A DNA stretch of 31,601 nt from a virus. The notes beneath the pieces are model-generated. The model was not told where the DNA came from. It worked only from the letters and a program-made list of their open reading frames with translations, and made no database searches. Shown one piece after another: positions 23,417 through 31,601 of the stretch. The stretch's first letter is position 1, and each line of letters opens with the position of its first letter. A program made the position numbers and the translations under genes. The stretch is from the IMG/VR virus record IMGVR_UViG_3300005921_000011, positions 1-31,601 of that record; one strand, written 5' to 3'.

Positions 23417-24712
23417 ATGGCAGGTTTGGGTAGCATCCTTAGTGTCGTAGCAGGCGTGGTCCTAGTCGCCACCGGCTATGGCGTTGTCGCAGGCGCCGCG
23501 CTGATCGCGGGCGGCCTTGCATCCGCTGGCGTCATCGGTGGCTCCATCGGCTCGTTCCTGAACTCGGGGATGGGCAAAGGGCTCCTTGCGGCGGTATCTC
23601 TCGGCAGCATGGCGGTCGCCGCGTATGGCTCGAGCGCACTGGATGCGGGCATGGAGGCCTCGAATTCGGCGTCGACTGCGGCCACGGTGGATGCCAATAC
23701 GGCTGGCGGCGTGGCTCAAGACACGGCCAACATCAGCAGCCAAGCCGATGCGAACATCGCCGCTAGCGCGGCCAACGGCGGCAACGCTTCCTTATCCAAC
23801 GCCTTGAACACCGGCGCCGACAGTGACGCGGTCACGACCACCACCGACTACACGACCGGCACGCAGGTGTCGCAGGACATCGGCCGTATCGCGAACATGA
23901 ATCAGTCATTGTCCGATGCCAACGGCGTGACGAACCTCAACGGCCCGAACGGCATCAACGGAGCACCTCCGGAGCAGGGCGGCCTTGGTGCGAACGCCAT
24001 GCAGGCCTCGCAGGCCCAAACGGGTTCTGATACGAGCGCGGTGGCCTCTTCGGGCGCAGCGCGCCCGGGTCTTGTCGGCTCTACGGCCTCCCCCGGTGCC
24101 CCGGCCGGCACGGATACTGGCGCTGGCGCCGGTGCCGCCCCGGCGGCCGGCGGCGCCCCCGTGGATCAGAGCCCGAACGGCGTGAGCATGGCGGACATGC
24201 AGCCCGGGGCAGGTCAGTTGCCGCAGGGCGTTCAGCCGGCGACAGCATCCCCGCAGGACATGGTATCGGACACGCAGCCGAGCGAGAGCGTCAACGCGCC
24301 GAGCGGCGGCGTTTCCGGGATGCTCGGCCGGGCCGCGAGTGGTGCCACGGGTGTCGGCGGCGTCGGCAGCATCTCTCCGATGTCGGCCGGCATTCAGGCC
24401 GGGGGACAGATCCTCGCAGGCGTCGGCTCAGGCATCGCGCAGAACGAGGCGATCGAGAAGCAGATTCAGGCGCAGGAGTTCGGCCAGCTGTCCTATCAGA
24501 ATCAGTCGGAAGTCGCACAGCTGCAGGCAGCCGCGGCGAAGCCGATCACCGTGCCGTCGGGGTATCTGCAGCGCGCGCAGGCTGTCAAGAACATGGTGGG
24601 CGCGAGCCCGGCACCGACTCCGGGCCAGCCGATTTCGCCCTTCACCGCAGCCCCGGTACCTCCGGGGATGCAGTCTCCGACCACTCAGAATCCAACAGGC
24701 GGGATGATCTAA
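23417..24712 (+). CDS. Membrane-active internal virion protein candidate
   Basis: 431 residues from ATG 23417 (MAGLGSILSVV), with GGAG 8 bases upstream; an in-frame ATG at 23318 overlaps the GNAT gene. The first 75 residues are strongly hydrophobic with glycine-zipper spacing (VVAGVVLVATGYGVVAGAALIAGG, GLLAAVSLGSMAVAAYG), like one or two membrane-inserting helices. The rest is Ala/Gly/Asn/Ser/Pro-rich and low in complexity, with a second Gly/Ala hydrophobic patch near 345-370 and a helical segment EAIEKQIQAQEFGQLSYQNQ. Such proteins may build a conduit across the host envelope during DNA entry. This role is inference. Confidence 0.6.
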   Translation: MAGLGSILSVVAGVVLVATGYGVVAGAALIAGGLASAGVIGGSIGSFLNSGMGKGLLAAVSLGSMAVAAYGSSALDAGMEASNSASTAATVDANTAGGVAQDTANISSQADANIAASAANGGNASLSNALNTGADSDAVTTTTDYTTGTQVSQDIGRIANMNQSLSDANGVTNLNGPNGINGAPPEQGGLGANAMQASQAQTGSDTSAVASSGAARPGLVGSTASPGAPAGTDTGAGAGAAPAAGGAPVDQSPNGVSMADMQPGAGQLPQGVQPATASPQDMVSDTQPSESVNAPSGGVSGMLGRAASGATGVGGVGSISPMSAGIQAGGQILAGVGSGIAQNEAIEKQIQAQEFGQLSYQNQSEVAQLQAAAAKPITVPSGYLQRAQAVKNMVGASPAPTPGQPISPFTAAPVPPGMQSPTTQNPTGGMI

Positions 24713-24713
24713 C

Positions 24714-25952
24714 ATGGGCATTCTCGAGAAAGCCGCGCAAGCGCAGCCGGAAGGCGAAGGCAAGGATTCCCGCGACTCCCGTGAGACGCACAAGGAAGAG
24801 ATGCCGAAGCATCACAAGAAGAAGGAAACCAAAGCTCCTTCCGCTCCGCAGGAAGCGGATCTACCCGGTGACGACGCGGGCGGTGGCAGCGATGCCGAAA
24901 GCCAGCCCAATGCCGGTCCCGATAACGCACAGCCAAGCCCCGACGCCGATCAGTCCGGTGGTCAGGATGCCGGCCCAGGAGGGGCATCCGGTTCGGATCA
25001 GGATGAACAGGATCAGGGAGGGGACAGCGATCAGAGTGACTCCGACGCCGGCAGTCCAGATTCCCAGCCACCACAGGGCGGCGGTCAAGGCGGGCCAAAT
25101 GGCGGTCAAGGTGGTGCTCCTGGTGTTCCAAACCCGCAAGCTCCGGGCGCGGGGGATGATACATCAGGCGGCAGCGATACGCCAACTGACGGCACCGCGC
25201 CGACGCAGGGCACTGGCGACACCAGCGGCGGGGAAACCCCCGGCGATGACACCGCACAGGGCCCTGGCTCAACCGCGGACATGACGCAGATTCCGATGAG
25301 CCCCGCGGCGGAACAGGAACTTCAGCACGCGGACGATCTTCTGAATCAGGCGCTCTACGGACAGCAGGGCGACGGTACTGCGACTGCCGTGTTGCAGGGG
25401 CTGTCGGGGGATCCGCAGCACAAGCTGCGAAACGCCATCCACACCTCGCTGATGCTTCTGACCGAGCTGCACAAGCAGCTGAACAACTTTCCGCCCGGAC
25501 TCGTTATGCCGTTTGCCAAGATCGTAACGGCGCACGTGCTCGACCTCGGGCAGCAGGTGAAGCAGATCCAGTACTCGAGCTCGGATTGCACCGCGATCTT
25601 CGGAGCTGTGTACGAAGGCATCATGCGCATCTGGGGCGTCAACAAGGGGCAGGCGAAGCGCGTGGTTGGCGCCTTCGGCCGCAAATCCTTGACGCAGCAC
25701 TATGCGAACCACAAGGCGGCGCTCGCTCACGCGAAGCCGGCCATGGACGCAGCCGCTGGCGCAGCTCAGCAGGGTCCGCCGCAGGAGGCAGGCCCCCAGA
25801 CTGGCGCCCCGGTAGGCACGACCGCCTCGACCACGAGCGGCGCGCCGCCGCAGCCGCAGGTGCCGCCGGCGCAGCCAACGGATCAGGGCGCGGGGGCTTC
25901 GGCCGCGCAGGGTGGAATGTTGCAACAGGCTGCCGCAGGGCAGCCGTCGTAA
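24714..25952 (+). CDS. Acidic disordered internal virion protein candidate
   Basis: 412 residues; ATG 24714 follows the previous stop by one base, SD weak. Residues 1-45 are Lys/Glu/His-rich; 45-200 are extremely acidic and Gly/Ser/Asp/Gln-rich with GGQGGPNGGQGG repeats, clearly unstructured. About 205-345 is the only folded part (AAEQELQHADDLLNQALYG, LRNAIHTSLMLLTELHKQL, IFGAVYEGIMRIWGVNKGQ). The tail is Pro/Gln/Ala-rich. A long unfolded chain could pass through the portal channel, as ejection proteins do. No motif is recognised. Confidence 0.55.
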   Translation: MGILEKAAQAQPEGEGKDSRDSRETHKEEMPKHHKKKETKAPSAPQEADLPGDDAGGGSDAESQPNAGPDNAQPSPDADQSGGQDAGPGGASGSDQDEQDQGGDSDQSDSDAGSPDSQPPQGGGQGGPNGGQGGAPGVPNPQAPGAGDDTSGGSDTPTDGTAPTQGTGDTSGGETPGDDTAQGPGSTADMTQIPMSPAAEQELQHADDLLNQALYGQQGDGTATAVLQGLSGDPQHKLRNAIHTSLMLLTELHKQLNNFPPGLVMPFAKIVTAHVLDLGQQVKQIQYSSSDCTAIFGAVYEGIMRIWGVNKGQAKRVVGAFGRKSLTQHYANHKAALAHAKPAMDAAAGAAQQGPPQEAGPQTGAPVGTTASTTSGAPPQPQVPPAQPTDQGAGASAAQGGMLQQAAAGQPS

Positions 25953-25961
25953 GGGGACAGT

Positions 25962-26831
25962 ATGGGCTCTCTAGCATTCGCAGTCGGTGGAGGCATTGAA
26001 GGCCTCGGCAAAGGCATGAACGAAGTTGGCACTGAGCAGGTAAACGCGCAGCGCCAAGAGGCGATCATGCGCCTGCGGCAGTCGTTCGAGCAGAGTCAGC
26101 AGCAGGCCGGCTTCACCGAGCAGGAGAAACTGCAGCAGAAAACGCAGGAGTTCGAGCACGGCGAGGAGCAGACGAAGCTCAAGTACGGCGCGGCTGCCGC
26201 GGGCGCCCAGCGCCAATTCGAGGCCGGCCAGCAGACGGAGAAGTTGACGTCCGAAGAGAAGCGGACACACGAGACCGTTGAGGGCCGCGAGAACGCAGCA
26301 CTGATCCGCGCCTCCGCGGCGAGCGGCCCGAGGGGCGGCAGCGGGAAGCCCGAGTGGGAAGCCAAGCCCGTGAACGCGGCGCCGGCGAAGAATCCGGACG
26401 GCTCGCCCAACTACGCAGCGCCCGCGACCCAGATAATGGGCCTCTTCAACAATCGCACCGGCATGGCCTATAACCCGCAGGGCAGCCGCATCTACGCATG
26501 GGACAATGACAACATGCGCAATCTTCGCGACCCGAAGAGCACGAACAACAACGTGAAGCCGGGCGAGGTGGAAGATCTCCTGCGCGATCCGCTGGGAACG
26601 ATCCCCGACGGCCCGAATCAGGGGCTGCGCAAGGCCGACGTGTTCGAGCAGGCGCACGGCTATCTGCCGCGCCCGTTCATCTCGGCCGCGACACAGGCCG
26701 CGCAGCAGAAGCAGCAGGGCTCTGGCTTCAACAACGTGAACCTGATCGGTGGCGGGACGGCACAGGTGCCGCAGGCCACCGGCCCACAGGCGCCCGAACC
26801 CGTAGAGACTGAGGCGCCCGAAGCGCAATAA
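25962..26831 (+). CDS. Coiled-coil internal virion protein candidate
   Basis: 289 residues, GGGGA before ATG 25962. The short N-terminus is Gly-rich and hydrophobic (LAFAVGGGIEGLGKGMNEVG). Residues about 25-115 are a long Gln/Glu/Lys/Arg helix (RQEAIMRLRQSFEQSQQQ ...), probably coiled coil. About 140-240 is a mixed folded part (ATQIMGLFNNRTGMAYNP ... RDPLGTIPDGPN). The C-terminus is Gln/Pro/Glu-rich. It precedes the giant PLxRFG gene by 15 bases and probably belongs to the same injected set. No catalytic residues are apparent. Confidence 0.55.
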   Translation: MGSLAFAVGGGIEGLGKGMNEVGTEQVNAQRQEAIMRLRQSFEQSQQQAGFTEQEKLQQKTQEFEHGEEQTKLKYGAAAAGAQRQFEAGQQTEKLTSEEKRTHETVEGRENAALIRASAASGPRGGSGKPEWEAKPVNAAPAKNPDGSPNYAAPATQIMGLFNNRTGMAYNPQGSRIYAWDNDNMRNLRDPKSTNNNVKPGEVEDLLRDPLGTIPDGPNQGLRKADVFEQAHGYLPRPFISAATQAAQQKQQGSGFNNVNLIGGGTAQVPQATGPQAPEPVETEAPEAQ

Positions 26832-26846
26832 CCAGGAGAAGAAAGC

Positions 26847-29800
26847 GTGGCTGCTGCGGACGCTCCGGCTACTGACACAGACGAAAATGGCGAGTACGCC
26901 CCTCCGGGCCCTCAGCCTAGCGACACTGCGCCTGCCGGTGGCGGCCCTCCTACGCCTGCGCCTGTTGAGGAAGCCCCGCCGCCGCTGAAGGCCAAGCGCG
27001 AGGCCGCCAAGAGCGAGGGCAAGCGCCCCGCGTACTGGGACACGGATATGAGTGGGTCCGGTACCAATCCGGATGCCAACAAGGACATGACAAACGTCCC
27101 GGCGGAGCGGCCCGGTTATTGGGACACGAACATGTCTGCCAATGACCAGCCGGCCGCGCCGGCCGCAGCCGCACCGGCGGCGCCCTCCGCGGCGCACGTT
27201 GCTGCCATGGGCATCGGCGATGCGGTCGATAAACTCGCGATCGGCGGCGGCAAGATCGCCGGCGGCATAGCCGCGATCGGCGACAAGATCCACAGCGTCT
27301 TCACCGCGACGCCCCAGACCGGAGCGCAGGATTGGTGGTTCGGCCACGTGGTCGACCCCTATGTCCAGCGCGACGCCGAGCAGAAGCTTGGCCCGGACGC
27401 CAGCACCACAGACAAAGCGATCTATGGCGTTTCCAATATGGCCGCCACCATCGCGTCCTTCTTCGCAGGCGGCCCCGTGGCCGGCGAAGCCGAGGCCAGC
27501 AGCGCGCTTGCCGCGCATCTGATGCAGGCCGGGGCCAGCGCGACGGTGCCGGCGGCATCCGAGGCCATAGCCACCGGGCAGGACGTCCTAGACGCCACCG
27601 GCAACAAGACGGCCGCGGCCAAGGCTGCCGTCATGGCTTACATGTCCACCACGGCGGGCGCTTTGGGGCCGGCCGGGGTCGGCAAGGGCGCCTTGGCGAA
27701 GATCATGACCGGCGCGGCCATCGGCGGCGGCCTGACTGAGGCGCAGCGGCAGGCGCAGAACGCCGTCATGCCCGAGAGCATGCAGCAGAAATTTGATCCC
27801 CTGAATGAGACCTTGGGCGTTGTCACCGGCGCCGCCATGGGCGGTGCCGTGCACCTCACTGGCCCCCGGGGCGTGGTCGACGCCGGCCCGGGAAATGCCA
27901 TGGAGCACGCCCAGCGCGACGCGGCAGCCGCGGTGGCCCGCGCCGGGGGCGACGATCTGTCGCAGGTCGTGGCGGCCACCCAAGTCAACGCCCACGTCGG
28001 GGCGGTGCATGACGCCGCCGCGGTGCAGGGCGCCCGCGAGGCTGAAGCCGCCCATCAGGACGCCGCCCTGCAGGCGCACCAGCAGGCCGAGCTCGAGCAG
28101 CAGCAGGCTGAGAACGAGGGGATGCCCCCGCAAGCTGAACCAGAAGCTGCTCCGCCCGCCGAGGGGGCACAGGCCGGGGCGCTGCCCCCGGAGCAGCAGA
28201 CAGTGCTGGACCGGATCAAGGCGCAGCGTACGGCGCCGGCGGCCGAGGCCGAGCCCGAGCAGACGGTGCAGGAGCGCATGAAGGCGAACGCCAAGGGCAC
28301 CGAGGACGAGTTCGAAGAGCTCCCGGCCGAGGAGGCTGCCAAAGCCCCGGAGACGGCTCAGGAGGAGCCCGAGGAGGAAGAGGCCCCAGAGACCAATCCC
28401 AGGCCCCAGACCGCCCAGACGCTGGCTGAACGACGCCAGCAGGCGCTGGACGAGGCCATGGCGGAGAAAGTTCGGGGAAATCGTAGTGAGACTACGACGC
28501 CTGAGACAAATCCAAACGAGGCCCCTGCCGAGAAGGCTGTGGCGGCTATGGCGGCGGAAGGAAGGGCCCCCGGGACGCAGCAACGCACTGCCGAAGCTCT
28601 TGGCAACCTCTTGGGCCGTGCCGGTAAGCGCATGGCTTTGGAAGCGCACGGGCAGGACATCCTCGACACGCTTCAAGAGAACGGCACCAAGGTTAACGCC
28701 GTTGCGAACAAGTTCTGGAATGACACGTACTACAAGCTGCCCGCGGACGTGCAGGGCCGCTTCCGCCGCATGCTGGCCAGCCACGCGGGGTTGAACAGCG
28801 CGGCCGATATGGACGTGCCGATCACCGTGCGCGACCGCATGGATCTGCCTGACAACCCCGAGCATCTCGAAGGGACGGACCGGGGCTTCGTGGCTCTTAT
28901 GGACGAGGCCAACAGGCGATCGGAGGAGACCCCTGCCCCTGCTACCCCCGAGGAGCCGATCGCCGCTCCTGAGCCGCCTAATCGCCTCGCCGCCATCCGG
29001 GCGGCGGCTGAAAAGCGCCGTGGGCGCCCTCCGCTGCAGCAAGGGGGCGAGGACACGGCTGAACCGCTCTTTCAGGAACAGGCGCGCCAAGACATGGAGG
29101 CTGCTCGAGCGAAGGAGGCCCAGTACCAAGCCGTGAACCCGGAGACGGGTGAGAAGACGGCCGACCTCGCCGACTTCGCCGCCGCGCGGGCGCACAAGGA
29201 AGCCCATCCGGAGGATGACATCCAGCCGGCGCAGAAGGGCGCCCTCTCGGCCAAGCGCGAAGAGAATGGATGGTTCAATGACCAAGGCGTGGCCAAGGAT
29301 CTCGACCGGGCGATGAACCCGCGCATGGGCCATGACGAGGCGAAGGAACACTTGGCGGGGGTGTCCGATGCCACGGCCCCGCGCAGCTTTATGATCCATG
29401 CCTCGCAGGACGCCGACACGATCCCGAAGCATCTGGCGGACCAGATCACCGCCGTCAAGGCCGATGGCCTGCGGGTGAAGGGCGCCTACGAGGATGGCGT
29501 GGCGCACATCTTCGCCGACAGCCACAAGGCCGGTGACAAGGAAGAGCTCCTCAACACTGCGGTGCACGAGCTGACCCATCAAGGGTTGCACAGCTTCCTG
29601 GGCGATGACTACACCAAGACTCTGACCGGCATCGCGCATGACATCAAGGACACCAAGTGGGCGAAGGACTACGTCCAGCGCCGCGGGTACGACCTCAAAA
29701 ATCCCACGCACATGCGCCTGCTCGGCGATGAGTACGCGGCGCACTTGGCGGAGAACCAGTTTGCAGGCCGGGAGGTGCATGCAGACTTGCCGGTGCTCGA

Positions 29801-31601
29801 CCGTAATCCGTCCCACTGGCAGCGCATCACGGACGCGGTCCGGGGCGGCCTGCGCAAGCTCGGGCTCGTCAAGCACTGGAACGACAACGACGTCGCCAAA
29901 CTCATCCGGCAGGCGCAGGCTCACGTCAGCGGCGCCGAGCCGCTCAAGGCGGCGCGCGACGGGGCGGCATACAAGGCTTCCGGCGGCGCTCGCTTCTCAC
30001 TTGAGAACGCCGACGAGAACATGGAAGATCACTACGCGCCGGATCATCCGCTGGCGGTCGGCCACAAGTTCGGCCGCACTATGGAAGAGCAGGCGAACTA
30101 CAATCCTGGCTGGGTGCGCTCGGCGAAGGATACGATGAGCGACTTCCGCGACAACGCGCCGCGCAAGGTGCTGGGCGGCATCGGCCTGCGCAATCTGCCG
30201 GACTTCCTGCCGCCGGAGAAGATGCCGAACCTGCATGCCTTCATCGACGCGCACGACGCCATGGAAGGCCGCAAAGGGCAGATGCACACGCGCGACGCAG
30301 CCCTCGGTAAGGAATGGTCGCAGTGGAACGCTAAGCAGGATGACCGCGGCGCCGCGCTGAGCGACCTCATGCATGCGTCCACGCTCTCCGGGCACGATCC
30401 CTCCAAGCCCTACGTGGAGCGGTACACGGCGGCCGAGCGCGCAGCGGACCCGGCGGCCGCCAAGGACGAACGCTACCAGCGCGAGATACACCGCAGCTTG
30501 CAGCGGCAGTTCAACGAGAAGCTGGACTCCAAGGGGCAGGAACTCTACAACCGCGTGCGCGACAACTACGCAGAGAAGCGTTCGCAGGTCTATGATGCCC
30601 TAAAGGCACGCATCGCGCAGACCGATGCCGACGGGGAGACGAAGAAGAACCTCATGGCGGAGCTGCGCAAGTCCTTCGAATCGAACACCGTCAAGGGCCC
30701 TTACTTCCCGCTGCAGCGCTTCGGGAATCTGTGGGCCAACGCCAAGGATGAGAACGGCAACACCAAGGCTTTCGCCCGCTTCGAGAGCGGCGCGCAGCAG
30801 AAGGCTTGGCGGGCCGAGATGGAGAAGCAAGGATTGGTCACGGATGGCGGCAAACGCATGGATACGAACTCCATGATGGAGCGCATTGACCCCGACTTCG
30901 TCCGCAACGTCATGGGCCTCGCTCACGACGCCGACCCTTCCGGCAACCTCGAGAAGGACATCTGGGAGCAGTACCTGCGCGCCATGCCAGAGATGAGCAT
31001 GCGCAAGCACATGATCACCCGCGTCGGGCGGCTGGGCTTCTCGCAGGACGCACAGCGCGCCTTCGCCTTCAACTCCTTCCACGGCGCGCATCAGCTCGCC
31101 CGGCTCGAGTACGGCCACCAGCTCGAGAGCAAGCTCGCAGGCGCCGAGCAGGACGCCCGCGCACTCGAGCAGAAGGCCGGCCAGAACCCGGATGACAAGC
31201 AGGCGCAGTCGGACGCCCGGTGGGCGCCGGAGCTGGCGCACGAGCTCAAGGATCGGTACGAGTGGATCAAGAACCCACGCGCGAGCCGGCTGGCCTCTGG
31301 CCTCACGAAGTTCGGCTTCAACTGGTACCTCGGCGCCGCCCCCGCGACCGCATTCCGCATCTTCTCGCAGAACCCCATGCTGGCCGCTCCAATGCTGGCG
31401 AAGCACTTCAACTGGCTCGGTGCCACCAAGGAACTCTCTCGCGCCACGGGGCAGTGGGCCAAGTCCTACGGATCCCTCGGCGACACGCTGCGCGGAGATG
31501 AACGCCGCGCGCACGATGAGGCCTCCGACATGGGCGTCTTCAGCAACAACAACACGCAGATGCTGGCATCCGGCGGTGAAGGCGGCCCCATCGGCCACGG
31601 C
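26847..31601 (+). CDS. Giant PLxRFG-type internal virion protein with zincin motif (3' partial)
   Basis: GTG 26847, with AGGAG about 9 bases upstream, opens a frame with no stop to the right edge: 1585 codons so far. Features in order: Pro/Ala-rich head with a repeated RP-x-YWDT-x-MS unit (Y63 and Y91); Gly/Ala hydrophobic stretches about 125-300, possibly membrane-inserting; a long Gln/Glu/Ala-rich disordered part about 350-580; a zincin-like site HELTH at 907-911 with E962 in GDEYAAHLAE as likely third ligand; then the PLQRFG motif at 1288-1293 (PLxRFG family) and long helices after it. PLxRFG proteins are very large phage proteins, probably packaged and injected. A metallopeptidase role is inferred from the motif only. 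A 778-codon antisense frame inside it is a shadow. Confidence 0.82.
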   Translation, partial: MAAADAPATDTDENGEYAPPGPQPSDTAPAGGGPPTPAPVEEAPPPLKAKREAAKSEGKRPAYWDTDMSGSGTNPDANKDMTNVPAERPGYWDTNMSANDQPAAPAAAAPAAPSAAHVAAMGIGDAVDKLAIGGGKIAGGIAAIGDKIHSVFTATPQTGAQDWWFGHVVDPYVQRDAEQKLGPDASTTDKAIYGVSNMAATIASFFAGGPVAGEAEASSALAAHLMQAGASATVPAASEAIATGQDVLDATGNKTAAAKAAVMAYMSTTAGALGPAGVGKGALAKIMTGAAIGGGLTEAQRQAQNAVMPESMQQKFDPLNETLGVVTGAAMGGAVHLTGPRGVVDAGPGNAMEHAQRDAAAAVARAGGDDLSQVVAATQVNAHVGAVHDAAAVQGAREAEAAHQDAALQAHQQAELEQQQAENEGMPPQAEPEAAPPAEGAQAGALPPEQQTVLDRIKAQRTAPAAEAEPEQTVQERMKANAKGTEDEFEELPAEEAAKAPETAQEEPEEEEAPETNPRPQTAQTLAERRQQALDEAMAEKVRGNRSETTTPETNPNEAPAEKAVAAMAAEGRAPGTQQRTAEALGNLLGRAGKRMALEAHGQDILDTLQENGTKVNAVANKFWNDTYYKLPADVQGRFRRMLASHAGLNSAADMDVPITVRDRMDLPDNPEHLEGTDRGFVALMDEANRRSEETPAPATPEEPIAAPEPPNRLAAIRAAAEKRRGRPPLQQGGEDTAEPLFQEQARQDMEAARAKEAQYQAVNPETGEKTADLADFAAARAHKEAHPEDDIQPAQKGALSAKREENGWFNDQGVAKDLDRAMNPRMGHDEAKEHLAGVSDATAPRSFMIHASQDADTIPKHLADQITAVKADGLRVKGAYEDGVAHIFADSHKAGDKEELLNTAVHELTHQGLHSFLGDDYTKTLTGIAHDIKDTKWAKDYVQRRGYDLKNPTHMRLLGDEYAAHLAENQFAGREVHADLPVLDRNPSHWQRITDAVRGGLRKLGLVKHWNDNDVAKLIRQAQAHVSGAEPLKAARDGAAYKASGGARFSLENADENMEDHYAPDHPLAVGHKFGRTMEEQANYNPGWVRSAKDTMSDFRDNAPRKVLGGIGLRNLPDFLPPEKMPNLHAFIDAHDAMEGRKGQMHTRDAALGKEWSQWNAKQDDRGAALSDLMHASTLSGHDPSKPYVERYTAAERAADPAAAKDERYQREIHRSLQRQFNEKLDSKGQELYNRVRDNYAEKRSQVYDALKARIAQTDADGETKKNLMAELRKSFESNTVKGPYFPLQRFGNLWANAKDENGNTKAFARFESGAQQKAWRAEMEKQGLVTDGGKRMDTNSMMERIDPDFVRNVMGLAHDADPSGNLEKDIWEQYLRAMPEMSMRKHMITRVGRLGFSQDAQRAFAFNSFHGAHQLARLEYGHQLESKLAGAEQDARALEQKAGQNPDDKQAQSDARWAPELAHELKDRYEWIKNPRASRLASGLTKFGFNWYLGAAPATAFRIFSQNPMLAAPMLAKHFNWLGATKELSRATGQWAKSYGSLGDTLRGDERRAHDEASDMGVFSNNNTQMLASGGEGGPIGHG

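Noticed and set aside
25971-27518. 515-codon minus-strand open frame
   Set aside because: Antisense to two coherent plus-strand genes with SDs; its Arg/Leu/Gly-rich sequence is typical of GC-rich shadow frames.
27588-29924. 778-codon open frame on the minus strand
   Set aside because: It lies wholly inside the PLxRFG gene, in GC-rich DNA where a reverse frame stays open by composition. The plus frame carries recognisable motifs (HELTH in frame) and a good SD.

Overview
The window is one side of a tailed double-stranded DNA phage (or prophage) genome, almost certainly a short-tailed (podovirus-like) member of Caudoviricetes infecting a Gram-negative host. Evidence: a GC-rich, almost gap-free run of about 30 plus-strand genes with overlapping stop/start codons; small and large terminase, portal, scaffold and major capsid protein in order; then a head-tail adaptor and a nozzle-like protein; no tape measure, sheath or tail tube; and a set of large, low-complexity internal virion (ejection) proteins ending in a giant PLxRFG-type protein that runs off the right edge. 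No integrase, lysis gene, replication gene, tRNA, IS or CRISPR array is visible.

Layout. (1) 1-570: divergent control region. A minus-strand gene with a good Shine-Dalgarno (SD) sequence starts at 38 and leaves the window on the left; a plausible sigma70 promoter faces it. A 28-bp imperfect palindrome lies at 474-501. (2) 571-4494: first adhesion/tail cassette (C1q-like protein, beta-rich protein, Gly-rich tail protein, two tiny proteins, a tail protein with GTATI repeats). (3) 4494-8301: packaging genes terS and terL, with an exported JAMM-like (DUF4329-type) protein between them and small unknown proteins around them. (4) 8288-12458: portal followed by seven tiny, mostly basic or Pro/Gly-rich genes. 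(5) 12469-15123: scaffold, major capsid protein, a small structural candidate, then a strong intrinsic terminator at 15149-15186. (6) 15199-19385: two small proteins, SU10-type head-tail adaptor, nozzle. (7) 19385-21672: second tail-fibre cassette, again with a Gly-rich protein. (8) 21767-31601: internal virion proteins, with a GNAT acetyltransferase-like gene after the first, ending in the giant PLxRFG protein, which carries a zincin (HELTH...E) motif.

How they work together. TerS/TerL package DNA through the portal into a capsid assembled on the scaffold. The adaptor and nozzle close the vertex and carry the fibres. The last five large genes probably encode proteins packaged in the head and injected with the DNA. 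The most unusual items are the exported JAMM-like protein inside the packaging operon, the duplicated DNA-binding unit in TerS, the micro-gene string between portal and scaffold, and the zincin-bearing giant ejection protein. Family assignments come from reading motifs by eye; no database search was possible.
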